NCBI RefSeq assembly: GCF_043633585.1
Contig: NZ_CP141832.1
Coordinates: forward strand, 1,798,001-1,862,000
DNA: 64,000 nt
Source of the DNA: Lacrimispora sinapis
GTDB taxonomy: Bacteria; Bacillota; Clostridia; Lachnospirales; Lachnospiraceae
Direction: 5' to 3'
The notes under the pieces are model-generated. The model did no database searches and was not told the DNA's origin. It worked only from the letters and a program-made list of their open reading frames with translations. The position numbers were made by a program, and so were the translations under genes. Numbering within the stretch: the first letter of the stretch is position 1; each line of letters opens with the position of its first letter. Shown here piece after piece: positions 17,654-25,663 of the stretch.

Positions 17654-18883
17654 ATGTTGACATTGGAAAAGTTTGAAGAAGCATCAGAAGTCGTAAGTAA
17701 AGTCACCCTGGAAACAAAGCTTGTATACAGCGAATATTTCTCAGCCCAGACTGGAAATAAAGTGTATTTTAAGCCGGAAAACATGCAGTATACCGGTGCT
17801 TATAAAGTAAGAGGCGCTTATTATAAGATCAGCACTCTTTCAGAAGAGGAAAAGTCCAAGGGACTGATTACCGCTTCTGCCGGTAATCACGCCCAGGGAG
17901 TTGCTTATGCAGCCAAGCTTGCCGGAATACCTGCCACGATTGTCATGCCTACTACAACCCCTCTTATGAAGGTAAACCGAACCAAGGGATATGGGGCGGA
18001 AGTTATTCTGGAGGGAGATGTCTTTGATGAGGCCTGCAATTATGCCTATAAGCTGGCCGATGAGCGCGGCCTGACATTTGTCCATCCGTTTAATGATCTC
18101 GATGTAGCTGCCGGACAGGGAAGCATAGCCATGGAAATCATCAAGGAACTTCCTACCGTGGATTACATTTTGGTACCCATCGGAGGAGGCGGTCTCTGTA
18201 CAGGAGTCTCCACCCTCGCCAAGATGTTGAATCCCAAGATCAAAGTAATTGGTGTGGAACCGGCCGGTGCAAACTGTATGCAGGAATCCCTTCGCCAGGG
18301 AAAGGTAGTTTCGCTTCCAAGTGTCAATACCATTGCAGATGGTACCGCGGTAAAATGTCCGGGAGATAAGCTTTTCTCTTATATTCAGGAAAATGTGGAT
18401 GAGATCATTTCCATTGAAGACTCCGAGCTGATCGTATCCTTCCTTGATATGGTAGAAAATCATAAAATGATCGTGGAAAACTCGGGACTTTTAACGGTTG
18501 CAGCATTAAAACACATGAATGTGGATAACAAGAAGATTGTCTCGATCTTGAGCGGGGGCAATATGGATGTGATCACCATGGCCTCCATTGTCCAGTTGGG
18601 TCTGATGCAGAGAGACCGTATCTTTACCGTCTCCATCCTTTTGCCGGACAAGCCAGGGGAACTTGCAAAAGTTTCCTCCCTTCTTGCCAAAGAGCAGGGA
18701 AATGTAATCCGGCTGGAGCATAACCAGTTTATCAGCATCAACCGAAATTCCGCTGTGGAGCTGCGCATCACCTTAGAGGCATTTGGAACGGAACATAAAA
18801 ACTCCATCATGGCAGCACTGACAGCCCAGGGCTATCGTCCGAAACTGGTCAAGTCTAAGGGAACTTATAGCGATGGATGTTAA
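17654..18883 (+). CDS. ilvA: Threonine ammonia-lyase with ACT domain
   Basis: PLP enzyme that deaminates threonine to 2-oxobutyrate, 409 residues. The PLP lysine is K51 in YTGAYKVRGA; the glycine-rich phosphate loop reads PIGGGGLCTG. A C-terminal ACT-type domain (about 330-405, RIFTVSILLPDKPGELAKV) suggests allosteric control by an amino acid. The length and single ACT domain fit the TdcB-like/short IlvA group, so the role could be catabolic or in isoleucine synthesis. The ATG lies 3 bp after ftsY, so it shares that transcript. A strong terminator follows. Confidence 0.92.
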   Translation: MLTLEKFEEASEVVSKVTLETKLVYSEYFSAQTGNKVYFKPENMQYTGAYKVRGAYYKISTLSEEEKSKGLITASAGNHAQGVAYAAKLAGIPATIVMPTTTPLMKVNRTKGYGAEVILEGDVFDEACNYAYKLADERGLTFVHPFNDLDVAAGQGSIAMEIIKELPTVDYILVPIGGGGLCTGVSTLAKMLNPKIKVIGVEPAGANCMQESLRQGKVVSLPSVNTIADGTAVKCPGDKLFSYIQENVDEIISIEDSELIVSFLDMVENHKMIVENSGLLTVAALKHMNVDNKKIVSILSGGNMDVITMASIVQLGLMQRDRIFTVSILLPDKPGELAKVSSLLAKEQGNVIRLEHNQFISINRNSAVELRITLEAFGTEHKNSIMAALTAQGYRPKLVKSKGTYSDGC

Positions 18884-18918
18884 ACGTTTGATATAGAACT
18901 TATTAGCAATACAATTGT

Positions 18919-18958
18919 AAAAGGGATAAACGCTCTGTCTCAGGCGTTTATCCCTTTT
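18919..18958. terminator. Bidirectional terminator between ilvA and agrA
   Basis: A perfect 15-bp inverted repeat from AAAAGGGATAAACGC (18919-18933) to GCGTTTATCCCTTTT (18944-18958), with A and T runs at both ends. It serves the convergent ilvA and agrA-like genes. Confidence 0.9.
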
Positions 18959-18963
18959 GCTGT

Positions 18964-19704
18964 TTAAATCTGCTTCAGTGCTCTTTGCACTTTCCCCATC
19001 ATCCGTATGGAAACAGAATAAGTTTCTTTGTTATCCATGGTCAAAAGCGCTTCATCCCTGGAATACTTTAATACATGTTTTAAATTTACAATGGAGGAAC
19101 GGCTGCACTGACAAAATGTAGAATTTAATGTTGCCTTGAACTCTTTCAATGAACCTGCCATCTGACGGGTGCCGTTTTTTGTGTGAATGATTATTTTGTG
19201 ATAATCTTCACTTGTCGTAATCGCAATAATGTCATCCTGATCAAGGACCAGATTGGCCTTGTCGATTTTGACAGATAGCAGGCGTTTGGAGGAATCAAGC
19301 TGTGCCCGGTAGTTGTTCTCAGCGTTCTTGATGCAGGCACATATCTGTTCCGGCAGAGTTTTGACGTTGTCTTTTATAATAAAATCCATGGCCTCCACTT
19401 TGTAACGGAAAGTGAGAACTGCCATTTCGCTGTGGGTCGTGATAAAAACGATATATCCCCGGGGATCGTATTTCCGTATTTCCTGAGCCAGTTCAATTCC
19501 GTTTTTCTCAGCCTGCAAGTCGATATCTAAAAAATACAGTCCGGTAATCTCGGACTTCTTTCTCATGGCAAGCAATTCTTCCGGTTTAGAGACGGTACAA
19601 TAAAGCTGCGATTCGGTAGAATTCATCAATAAGTACTTTTCTATAACCGTTTTCCAACGTGTTAATTGTCTGTTGTCATCCTCGCATAGGTAAATGTGAA
19701 TCAT
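18964..19704 (-). CDS. LytTR-family response regulator (AgrA-like)
   Basis: Response regulator of an agr-type peptide-sensing system, 246 residues. The receiver domain (about 1-125) has acidic residues E8, D9, D10 and phospho-acceptor Asp60 in YFLDIDL. The DNA-binding LytTR domain covers about 140-243, with IAITTSEDYHKIIIHT and CQCSRSSIVNLKHV as landmarks. GAGGAG precedes the ATG at 19704. It lies 10 bp after the sensor kinase gene and is divergent from agrB, the usual two-component partner arrangement. Confidence 0.9.
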   Translation of the reverse strand: MIHIYLCEDDNRQLTRWKTVIEKYLLMNSTESQLYCTVSKPEELLAMRKKSEITGLYFLDIDLQAEKNGIELAQEIRKYDPRGYIVFITTHSEMAVLTFRYKVEAMDFIIKDNVKTLPEQICACIKNAENNYRAQLDSSKRLLSVKIDKANLVLDQDDIIAITTSEDYHKIIIHTKNGTRQMAGSLKEFKATLNSTFCQCSRSSIVNLKHVLKYSRDEALLTMDNKETYSVSIRMMGKVQRALKQI

Positions 19705-19714
19705 GGTATGCTCC

Positions 19715-21028
19715 TCAAGAACCAGGTTTCATCAGGATCAGTTCCTGTGTAAAATATGGCTCTTCATATGTAGTATTCCAAATGGCATTGTCGTAATTTT
19801 TTAAGATCATTTCTACGTTATATAAACCGACTCCCCGGTTTTCCCCTTTTGAGGAGACTCCATGGCTCCGAAGCTCGGAGATGGCATGATCCGGCGGGAG
19901 CGCGGTGTTCCGTATAATTACAAAAAGCCGGTCATCTTTATAAAACATGCAGAAAATCAGTTCTTTTTCTTTGGTTTCCGCTGCAGCCTCCACCGCATTG
20001 TCAAAAAAGATACCGATGATCCGTGACAGCTCCAGGATGTCCATATGGAACGTGTCAATAGGTTCTGTTAATTCGATTTCCGCTTTGATACCAATTTCCA
20101 TAGAATAAATAAATTTAGAAGAGAGAAGGCTTTTTAAAGCCGTGTTCTTTATATTGGACAGTGCCCCAAGCTTGGTATCCGATTCTGAAAACGCATGACT
20201 GATCGGAAGAACCTGGCTGCCGTAATACTCCATCAGACCTGCCATATCATTTTCTTCCATATATCCTGACATGGTACTTAAAATATTCATATAATCATGT
20301 TTGAATTTACGCATGGTCCCATAAGAAGTTTCCAGGCGTTCCGTGTACAGCTGAAGGTTTTCAAACTGCGCCATACGGTGCTTATGGGTTTGTTCTCTGA
20401 TGGTAGCCTTATAAATTGAATACATAAGAAATACCGTGATTGCAAACAGCAAAAGAAATATGATTCCGTTGAGTGCAATCACACCATAGCTGTATCCCAA
20501 GTATTCCCCATAAGAAAAATTGAAGATAAAAAAGAACACCAAAACAAACAGGTCAATAAAAATAGCCTTCAACAGGTGCTGATTGGTTAAATATTTGGAA
20601 ATATCCAGTTTTTTATGAATATACCACCCAATGATTTTTGTAGAGATACCGCAATAAAAGCTGTAGATCGTGGAAAACAGGATACTAAGCACATTATGGG
20701 TCAATAAGGCCTGCATGTCCATGTTGAGCATCATACCGGCAATCCACATAAAAAGGTAGTTAAAAGAAACGGTATAAAGGTAACCAAATAGATAGCAGGA
20801 CATATTTAAAAGAGGATCCTTTGCAAACAGAAAATTCAAAAACAGCAATCCTATGAATGTAATATAGGTGCTGGCCTGTCCGTAAATTCTGTTAAACAAA
20901 AACAGACTTCCAAATGCATATAGGAAAAGGATGAGTTTCCGGAGCTTTGTAAGTTGAACGGGAAGCAGATTGACACAAGAAAAATAAGTACAGATTCCTC
21001 CGGTCAATGTATAAATAAAATAAGTCAT
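19715..21028 (-). CDS. GHKL sensor histidine kinase (AgrC-like)
   Basis: Membrane receptor kinase, 437 residues, predicted to detect an extracellular cyclic peptide. About six hydrophobic segments fill residues 1-207. A dimerisation helix follows, with the GHKL/AgrC-type H-box KFKHDYMN (His244), and the ATP-binding domain with N-box FFDNAVEAA (Asn344) and a late glycine box GENRGVGLYNVE. The ATG at 21028 follows GAGGTGAT. It is co-transcribed with the regulator gene downstream. Confidence 0.9.
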   Translation of the reverse strand: MTYFIYTLTGGICTYFSCVNLLPVQLTKLRKLILFLYAFGSLFLFNRIYGQASTYITFIGLLFLNFLFAKDPLLNMSCYLFGYLYTVSFNYLFMWIAGMMLNMDMQALLTHNVLSILFSTIYSFYCGISTKIIGWYIHKKLDISKYLTNQHLLKAIFIDLFVLVFFFIFNFSYGEYLGYSYGVIALNGIIFLLLFAITVFLMYSIYKATIREQTHKHRMAQFENLQLYTERLETSYGTMRKFKHDYMNILSTMSGYMEENDMAGLMEYYGSQVLPISHAFSESDTKLGALSNIKNTALKSLLSSKFIYSMEIGIKAEIELTEPIDTFHMDILELSRIIGIFFDNAVEAAAETKEKELIFCMFYKDDRLFVIIRNTALPPDHAISELRSHGVSSKGENRGVGLYNVEMILKNYDNAIWNTTYEEPYFTQELILMKPGS

Positions 21029-21112
21029 GATATATCACCTCATTAGTAAGTAAATATATTTTACCTTGTTGATAAAGGAAAGTAAAGGAAATTGTTTGTA
21101 TAGATTACACAT

Positions 21113-21181
21113 CTAACGTTTAAGAAGAAAAATTCAACGAAAATTGCAAAAACATTCATTTGATTGAAGATATGGTAATAT
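21113..21181 (+). promoter_or_regulatory. Candidate LytTR-controlled agrBD promoter
   Basis: Two half-sites sharing AACG (21115-21118 and 21136-21139) lie 21 bp apart, the two-turn spacing of LytTR direct repeats. They are followed by a poor -35 (CATTCA, 21153-21158) and a -10-like TAATAT (21176-21181) at 17 bp. A weak -35 with upstream repeats is what an activator-dependent promoter would look like. The repeat match is short, so this is only suggestive. Confidence 0.35.
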
Positions 21182-21204
21182 AGGTGCAAATGGTGGTGAT
21201 ACTT

Positions 21205-21756
21205 ATGGATATTTCCAGAATTGCTGTCAGATTTTGCAATTGGATGAATAAAATCAATCCAAAAAGCCAAGACGAAAACAAAGTGATTCAATATGGAATG
21301 GAATTGTTGCTTGATAATAGCATTAAGCTTGCAATAATTCTGATAATCGGTCTTTTCATTGGAAAAGGGTTTGAAACGTTTATAATCTTATTATCCTTTT
21401 GCGGTTTTCGGCTTCAGGCCGGAGGGATTCATGCGAAAACGGGAATGGGCTGTGGATTCAGCATGCTGCTTTTATGGGCAGTGTCACTTTTGGGTGATAT
21501 TTTTATTCACATGCATATTTCAGTGTTGCCGTTAATCTTTGCAGTATCAATCGTAGTCGTCTGGCTCTGTGCTCCCCGCACTATAAATATAGAATATTTC
21601 AGTCCAAAGGATATATTAAATAAGAAGATTGCATCTTCTGTTGTATTATCCATTTTGATGGCGGTTGCTTCCATATTCCCATCATTAAGAGAACTGATTA
21701 TGATTCCAGTTATTTTGGAAGTAATGACATTGCTTCCCCAAAATAAAAATAATTAA
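21205..21756 (+). CDS. AgrB-like peptide-processing membrane protease
   Basis: Integral membrane cysteine endopeptidase that trims and cyclises an AgrD precursor, 183 residues with about five hydrophobic segments. The catalytic motif is GFRLQAGGIHAKTGMGC: His76 and Cys83, matching His77 and Cys84 of S. aureus AgrB, both intact. I chose the ATG at 21205 with GGTGGTGA upstream; GTG at 21184 and ATG at 21190 are in-frame alternatives. It is followed 16 bp later by the agrD-like gene and is divergent from the kinase/regulator pair. Confidence 0.92.
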   Translation: MDISRIAVRFCNWMNKINPKSQDENKVIQYGMELLLDNSIKLAIILIIGLFIGKGFETFIILLSFCGFRLQAGGIHAKTGMGCGFSMLLLWAVSLLGDIFIHMHISVLPLIFAVSIVVVWLCAPRTINIEYFSPKDILNKKIASSVVLSILMAVASIFPSLRELIMIPVILEVMTLLPQNKNN

Positions 21757-21772
21757 AAGGAGAGAACAAGGG

Positions 21773-21910
21773 ATGAAGAAAACATTTATTGAAAAAGTAC
21801 AAAAGACATTAGTAAAAATTTCCTTGAATTCCGTAGGAAGAAGTATTCCTGCTGGAATTTATGAAAGAAAAATCCCGGAGGAAGTTTTAAAAGCGAACAA
21901 TGCAAAATAA
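21773..21910 (+). CDS. AgrD-like autoinducer precursor without cysteine
   Basis: A 45-residue ORF directly downstream of agrB with GGAG before its ATG. It has the AgrD layout: a basic amphipathic N-terminal helix (residues 1-18), a short central segment, and a charged C-terminal tail with KIPEEVLK, resembling the P-[EK]-[EV]-[PE]-L tails of AgrD. There is no cysteine. Ser20 and Ser24 are the only candidates for the ring residue; RSIPAGIY (23-30) before ERKIPEE is the likely core, which would give a Ser-closed lactone. Mature peptide ends are inferred, not seen. Confidence 0.75.
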   Translation: MKKTFIEKVQKTLVKISLNSVGRSIPAGIYERKIPEEVLKANNAK

Positions 21911-22182
21911 TCGTAGACCTGTTACTTATGAAAGACAGTTAAAGAAATCTTTAACAAACAAGTCCGGTATGAGTTTGAAAATGATCAAAAGTCATTTGAA
22001 TTGAAAAAGCGCAATGATATCAGATTCGTTTACATACTGATCCTGATATGAAAATTGATTTACACGGAACAACCAAGGGGGAAATTTTGATTCGTTTGGC
22101 AAATAATTTGCATCAAATCTTATCATTATTTTATGAGTTGTTCCGTGCAATTTCAATTAAGAACAGGAGAAAACACGAATGA
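21900..22182 (+). pseudogene. Possible decayed ORF between the two small agr peptides
   Basis: Reading sense runs through three frames in turn: from an ATG at 21900 (overlapping the agrD stop) to about 21950, then frame 2 to about 22020, then a 54-codon open stretch ending at 22182 that overlaps the next start as ATGA. Each piece looks protein-like (RRPVTYERQL, FENDQKSFELKK, IDLHGTTKGEILIRLANNL). Together they could be a ~90-residue protein broken by two frameshifts. I do not recognise the family, and coding decay is an inference. Confidence 0.35.
22063..22147. repeat. 11-bp inverted repeat in agr intergenic region
   Basis: CACGGAACAAC (22063-22073) is repeated in inverse as GTTGTTCCGTG (22137-22147), with 63 bp between. 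The similarity continues weakly for about ten more AT-rich bases outward. It may mark a small mobile-element scar or a regulatory hairpin. No T run follows, so it is not a standard terminator. Confidence 0.6.
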
Positions 22183-22388
22183 GAAAAAAATTATTTCAAA
22201 AGTTTATCAAATGGGAGGACAAGCTGTTTGCCGGTTCTGCGGAAAAAAGAATGTTATCTACACGCAGAAAACCAAGGATCATTCCAGAAGAGTATTTCAT
22301 TGAGGTGATAACAACCGTTCCGGAGAGGAAAGCTGTGGTCGAGTATCTCGATAATGAATCAGAGATTTCCCAGATCGGAACGATATAA
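22179..22388 (+). CDS. Small basic protein, possible second AgrD-like paralogue
   Basis: A 69-residue ORF with CAGGAG 8-9 nt before its ATG and a terminator straight after, so it looks like a real gene at the end of the agr transcript. Its first 38 residues line up with the 45-residue AgrD-like peptide: M-[RK]-K at the start, the pattern K-x2-K-x3-K along an amphipathic helix, Ser20 in both, and IPEE at 35-38 against 34-37. Unlike AgrD it has a 31-residue extension (from YFIEV). It also has no cysteine. Function unknown; the kinship is my inference. Confidence 0.6.
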   Translation: MRKKLFQKFIKWEDKLFAGSAEKRMLSTRRKPRIIPEEYFIEVITTVPERKAVVEYLDNESEISQIGTI

Positions 22389-22391
22389 AGG

Positions 22392-22436
22392 CAGGTGCAG
22401 AGAGAGGATTTTATATTCTTTCCCTGCACCTGTTTC
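22392..22436 (+). terminator. Terminator of agrBD transcript
   Basis: CAGGTGCAG (22392-22400) pairs with CTGCACCTG (22424-22432), followed by TTTC. It ends the agrB-agrD-small protein unit before the spoIVA promoter. Confidence 0.7.
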
Positions 22437-22471
22437 GGTTATACAGGAAAAATTATTACTATATAAAAAGG

Positions 22472-22499
22472 GAATAATCTTTTCTCCTCCGCATATAGT
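22472..22499 (+). promoter_or_regulatory. Sigma-E-like sporulation promoter of spoIVA
   Basis: GAATAAT (22472-22478), 13-nt spacer, CATATAGT (22492-22499). This resembles the mother-cell sigma-E pattern (KMATATT, 13-15 nt, CATACANT). The same CATATAGT box occurs before yqfC (30445-30452), another gene under sigma-E in Bacillus. Confidence 0.6.
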
Positions 22500-22525
22500 G
22501 TAACAGCACAGAAGGGGGAATCTTT

Positions 22526-24001
22526 ATGGACAATTATAACGTATACAATGATATCAAAGCCCGAACCAACGGTGAAATCTACATCGGAGTGGTGGGACCG
22601 GTAAGGACTGGTAAATCAACCTTCATTAAACGTTTCATGGAATTAATGGTTTTACCGGGAATGGAAGATGAACACCAGAAAACTCAGACAAGGGACGAAC
22701 TGCCCCAAAGTGCGGCAGGCAAAACCATTATGACCACAGAGCCCAAATTTATCCCCAAGGAAGCAGCGACCATTCGCCTGGGAGATGAAATTGAAGCAAA
22801 GGTCCGTTTGATTGACTGCGTAGGCTTTATGGTAGACGGAGCCGCCGGTCATATTGAAAATGACGAAGAACGTCTTGTAAAAACTCCCTGGTTTGATTAT
22901 GAGATCCCATTTACCAAAGCAGCAGAAATAGGAACCAGAAAAGTTATCAATGACCATTCTACCATTGGGGTCGTCATTACTACAGATGGCTCCATCGGTG
23001 AACTGAAACGTGCCAACTACATAGCAGCAGAGGAACGCACCGTCCAGGAGTTAAAAAATCTTGGGAAACCGTTTATCATTCTTCTTAATTCTGCAAAACC
23101 ATTTTCTGATGAAACTTCGGCACTCTCAACGGAAATGAACCAGAAATACGGTGTAACGGTTCTTCCGATTAACTGTGAGCAATTAAAGAAAGAGGATGTC
23201 AATAACATTATGGAACGGGTCTTGAAAGAATTTCCTGTGACAGAAATGGATTTCTTCATTCCGAAATGGCTTGAAATTCTTCCTCCCACTCACTGGCTGA
23301 AGGCCCAGGTGATTGATGCCGCAAAGAATATGGTGAAGAAAGTGACCCATATGAAGGATGTTGCTTCTGATCTATACGACGGAGCCGTTGAAAGCATTCG
23401 TTCCATCAAAGTCCAGAATATGAATATGGCAGACGGCAGTGTGGCAGTAGGAATGGATGTGGATGACAGTTATTATTATCAGATTTTAAGCGATTATGTT
23501 GGTCTTCCCATTGAGGGCGAATACCAGCTCATGCAGACATTGAGTGAACTTGCCAAGATGAAAGCGGAGTATGAAAAGGTGAATCAGGCCATGAGCCAGG
23601 TACGATTAAAGGGGTATGGTGTTGTGACACCGGAACGGTCTGAGATCATGTTAGACGAACCGGAAGTTATTAAGCATGGAAACAAATACGGTGTAAAAAT
23701 GCGTGCGGAAGCACCTTCAATCAATTTAATCAAGGCTCATATCCAGACAGAAATCGCTCCGATCGTAGGAAGTGAACAGCAGGCAGAGGATTTGATCGCT
23801 TATATTAAAGAAAATGCAAGAGACAGTGAAGAAGGCATCTGGAATACCAATATTTTCGGAAAATCCATTGAGCAGATCGTAGAAGACGGCATACAGGCCA
23901 AAGTCTCCCAGCTGACGGAAGACTGTCAGCTAAAGCTCCAGGACACCCTCCAAAAAATTATTAATGATAGTAATGGCGGTATGATTTGCATTATTATCTA
24001 A
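22526..24001 (+). CDS. spoIVA: Stage IV sporulation protein A (spore coat ATPase)
   Basis: Morphogenetic ATPase that polymerises on the outer forespore membrane and forms the base of the spore coat. The 491 residues match the usual ~492. Walker A GPVRTGKST is at 24-32 (Lys30); other landmarks are RLIDCVGFMVDGA and VITTDGSIGEL. The C-terminus ends in hydrophobic GGMICIII, as is typical. ATG at 22526 with AAGGGGGAA upstream, a single gene with its own sigma-E-like promoter. Confidence 0.98.
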   Translation: MDNYNVYNDIKARTNGEIYIGVVGPVRTGKSTFIKRFMELMVLPGMEDEHQKTQTRDELPQSAAGKTIMTTEPKFIPKEAATIRLGDEIEAKVRLIDCVGFMVDGAAGHIENDEERLVKTPWFDYEIPFTKAAEIGTRKVINDHSTIGVVITTDGSIGELKRANYIAAEERTVQELKNLGKPFIILLNSAKPFSDETSALSTEMNQKYGVTVLPINCEQLKKEDVNNIMERVLKEFPVTEMDFFIPKWLEILPPTHWLKAQVIDAAKNMVKKVTHMKDVASDLYDGAVESIRSIKVQNMNMADGSVAVGMDVDDSYYYQILSDYVGLPIEGEYQLMQTLSELAKMKAEYEKVNQAMSQVRLKGYGVVTPERSEIMLDEPEVIKHGNKYGVKMRAEAPSINLIKAHIQTEIAPIVGSEQQAEDLIAYIKENARDSEEGIWNTNIFGKSIEQIVEDGIQAKVSQLTEDCQLKLQDTLQKIINDSNGGMICIII

Positions 24002-24015
24002 ATTAATGGTATAAT
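23986..24015 (+). promoter_or_regulatory. Probable sigma-A promoter for beta-CASP nuclease
   Basis: TTGCAT (23986-23991), 18-nt spacer, perfect TATAAT (24010-24015), ending 31 bp before the start codon. The -35 is poor and lies inside the end of spoIVA. Confidence 0.5.
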
Positions 24016-24046
24016 ATGAAAAAATAGATACAAAAGGAGGGCTCAT

Positions 24047-25648
24047 ATGAAATTGATGTTCATTGGCGCAGCCCACGAGGTTACCGGAAGCTGTCATTAT
24101 CTGGACGCAGCAGGTTTAAAAATCCTTGTGGACTGCGGTATGGAGCAGGGGATTGACCGGTTTCAGAATGCGAATCTGCCGGTGAGCTATGCAGAGATTG
24201 ATTATGTCCTTTTAACCCATGCTCATATCGACCATGCAGGTATGCTCCCCTTTATCTATGCCAGAGGCTTCCGGGGACAGGTGATTTCCACTGTGGCCAC
24301 CGCGGACTTGTGCGGAATTATGTTAAAAGACAGTGCTCATATCCAGGAGGCTGAAACAGAGTGGAAAAACCGCAAGGCAAGACGGGCAGGGCTGCCGGAA
24401 GAAGAGCCCTTATATGGAATCAATGATGTGACAGGAGTGCTTAAACTGTTTCGTTCCTATGCTTACGACGAAAAAGCAGAGCTGGACGATGGTTTGACCA
24501 TTCGATTTATTGATGTAGGTCACCTCCTTGGTTCCGCTTCTATTGAAATCTGGATTACCGAAGAGGAGTTCACCAGAAAAATCGTTTTTTCCGGTGATAT
24601 CGGCAATCGGAACAAACCGCTTATCCGGGACCCTCAGTATATAAAAGAAGCTGATTATGTAGTTATGGAGTGTACTTATGGGGACCGCCTGCACGGGGCA
24701 ATTCCCGATCATGTTTCTGCGCTTTCCAGCATTGTCCAGAAAACGCTGGACAGAGGCGGCAATGTGGTAATTCCTGCATTTGCAGTAGGAAGAACCCAGG
24801 AACTGCTCTATATATTCCGCCGCATGAAGACAGAAAACCGGGTCACAGGACATGACGGATTTGAAGTTTACGTAGACAGCCCTCTTGCGGTAGAAGCTAC
24901 CCAGGTGTTTAAGGATAATCTGGTAGATTGCTACGATCGTGAGACAAAGGAGCTGGTTTTAAGCGGCATAAACCCCATTTCATTTCCGGGGCTTAAGCTT
25001 TCTGTTACCAGCGAAGATTCCAGGAACATCAATTTTAACCCAAAGCCGAAGGTAATTATATCCGCGGCCGGGATGTGCGATGCCGGCCGGATCCGGCATC
25101 ATTTGAAACATAATTTATGGAGGCCTGAGTGTACCGTTGTCTTTACCGGCTACCAATCCGTTGGGACTTTTGGAAGAAGTCTGATAGACGGAGCAGGTGA
25201 AGTCAGATTATTTGGTGAAACCATTCAGGTCGAGGCTCACATAGAATCAATGGACGGGATGAGTTCCCACGCAGATATGGAAGGACTGATTGGCTGGTTG
25301 AATGCATTTGAAGAAAAGCCGCGGGAAGTATTTTTGGTTCACGGTGACAATCTGGTCTGTGATTCTTTTGAACAGCTTCTTGAAAAAGAATATGGATTTA
25401 AAGTTTCGGCTCCATTTTCCGGGTCTATCTATGACCTTTCCAGAGGCAAATGGCTGGAAAAAACGGAAGGGATCGAAGCGGCCAGAGCATTGGAACCCCA
25501 AAAGAAACCGGCAGGTGTATATGGACGGCTTTTTGCCGCCGGAGAAAGGCTTTTGCAGGTGATCCGCCACAATGAGGGCGGTGCCAACAAAGATCTTGCC
25601 AAATTTGCGGATCAAATAAATTCATTATGTGATAAATGGGATAGATAA
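24047..25648 (+). CDS. MBL-fold/beta-CASP RNA nuclease family protein
   Basis: Metallo-beta-lactamase fold hydrolase with beta-CASP and C-terminal RNA-specificity (RMMBL) motifs, 533 residues, like YSH1/CPSF-type exonucleases in clostridia. The zinc motif is THAHIDHAG (His58, His60, Asp62, His63); FSGDIGNRNKP holds another metal ligand. VYVDSPLAVEAT marks beta-CASP, and SSHADMEGLIGW plus VFLVHGD the C-terminal ligands. A likely RNA-processing role is inferred from the family. AAAGGAGGG precedes the ATG; rnhA follows after 15 bp. Confidence 0.9.
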   Translation: MKLMFIGAAHEVTGSCHYLDAAGLKILVDCGMEQGIDRFQNANLPVSYAEIDYVLLTHAHIDHAGMLPFIYARGFRGQVISTVATADLCGIMLKDSAHIQEAETEWKNRKARRAGLPEEEPLYGINDVTGVLKLFRSYAYDEKAELDDGLTIRFIDVGHLLGSASIEIWITEEEFTRKIVFSGDIGNRNKPLIRDPQYIKEADYVVMECTYGDRLHGAIPDHVSALSSIVQKTLDRGGNVVIPAFAVGRTQELLYIFRRMKTENRVTGHDGFEVYVDSPLAVEATQVFKDNLVDCYDRETKELVLSGINPISFPGLKLSVTSEDSRNINFNPKPKVIISAAGMCDAGRIRHHLKHNLWRPECTVVFTGYQSVGTFGRSLIDGAGEVRLFGETIQVEAHIESMDGMSSHADMEGLIGWLNAFEEKPREVFLVHGDNLVCDSFEQLLEKEYGFKVSAPFSGSIYDLSRGKWLEKTEGIEAARALEPQKKPAGVYGRLFAAGERLLQVIRHNEGGANKDLAKFADQINSLCDKWDR

Positions 25649-25663
25649 GGAGAACAAGAGATC

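Noticed and set aside
22063..22147. Insertion sequence in the agr region
   Set aside because: The inverted repeats enclose only 63 bp, no transposase and no target duplication were seen.
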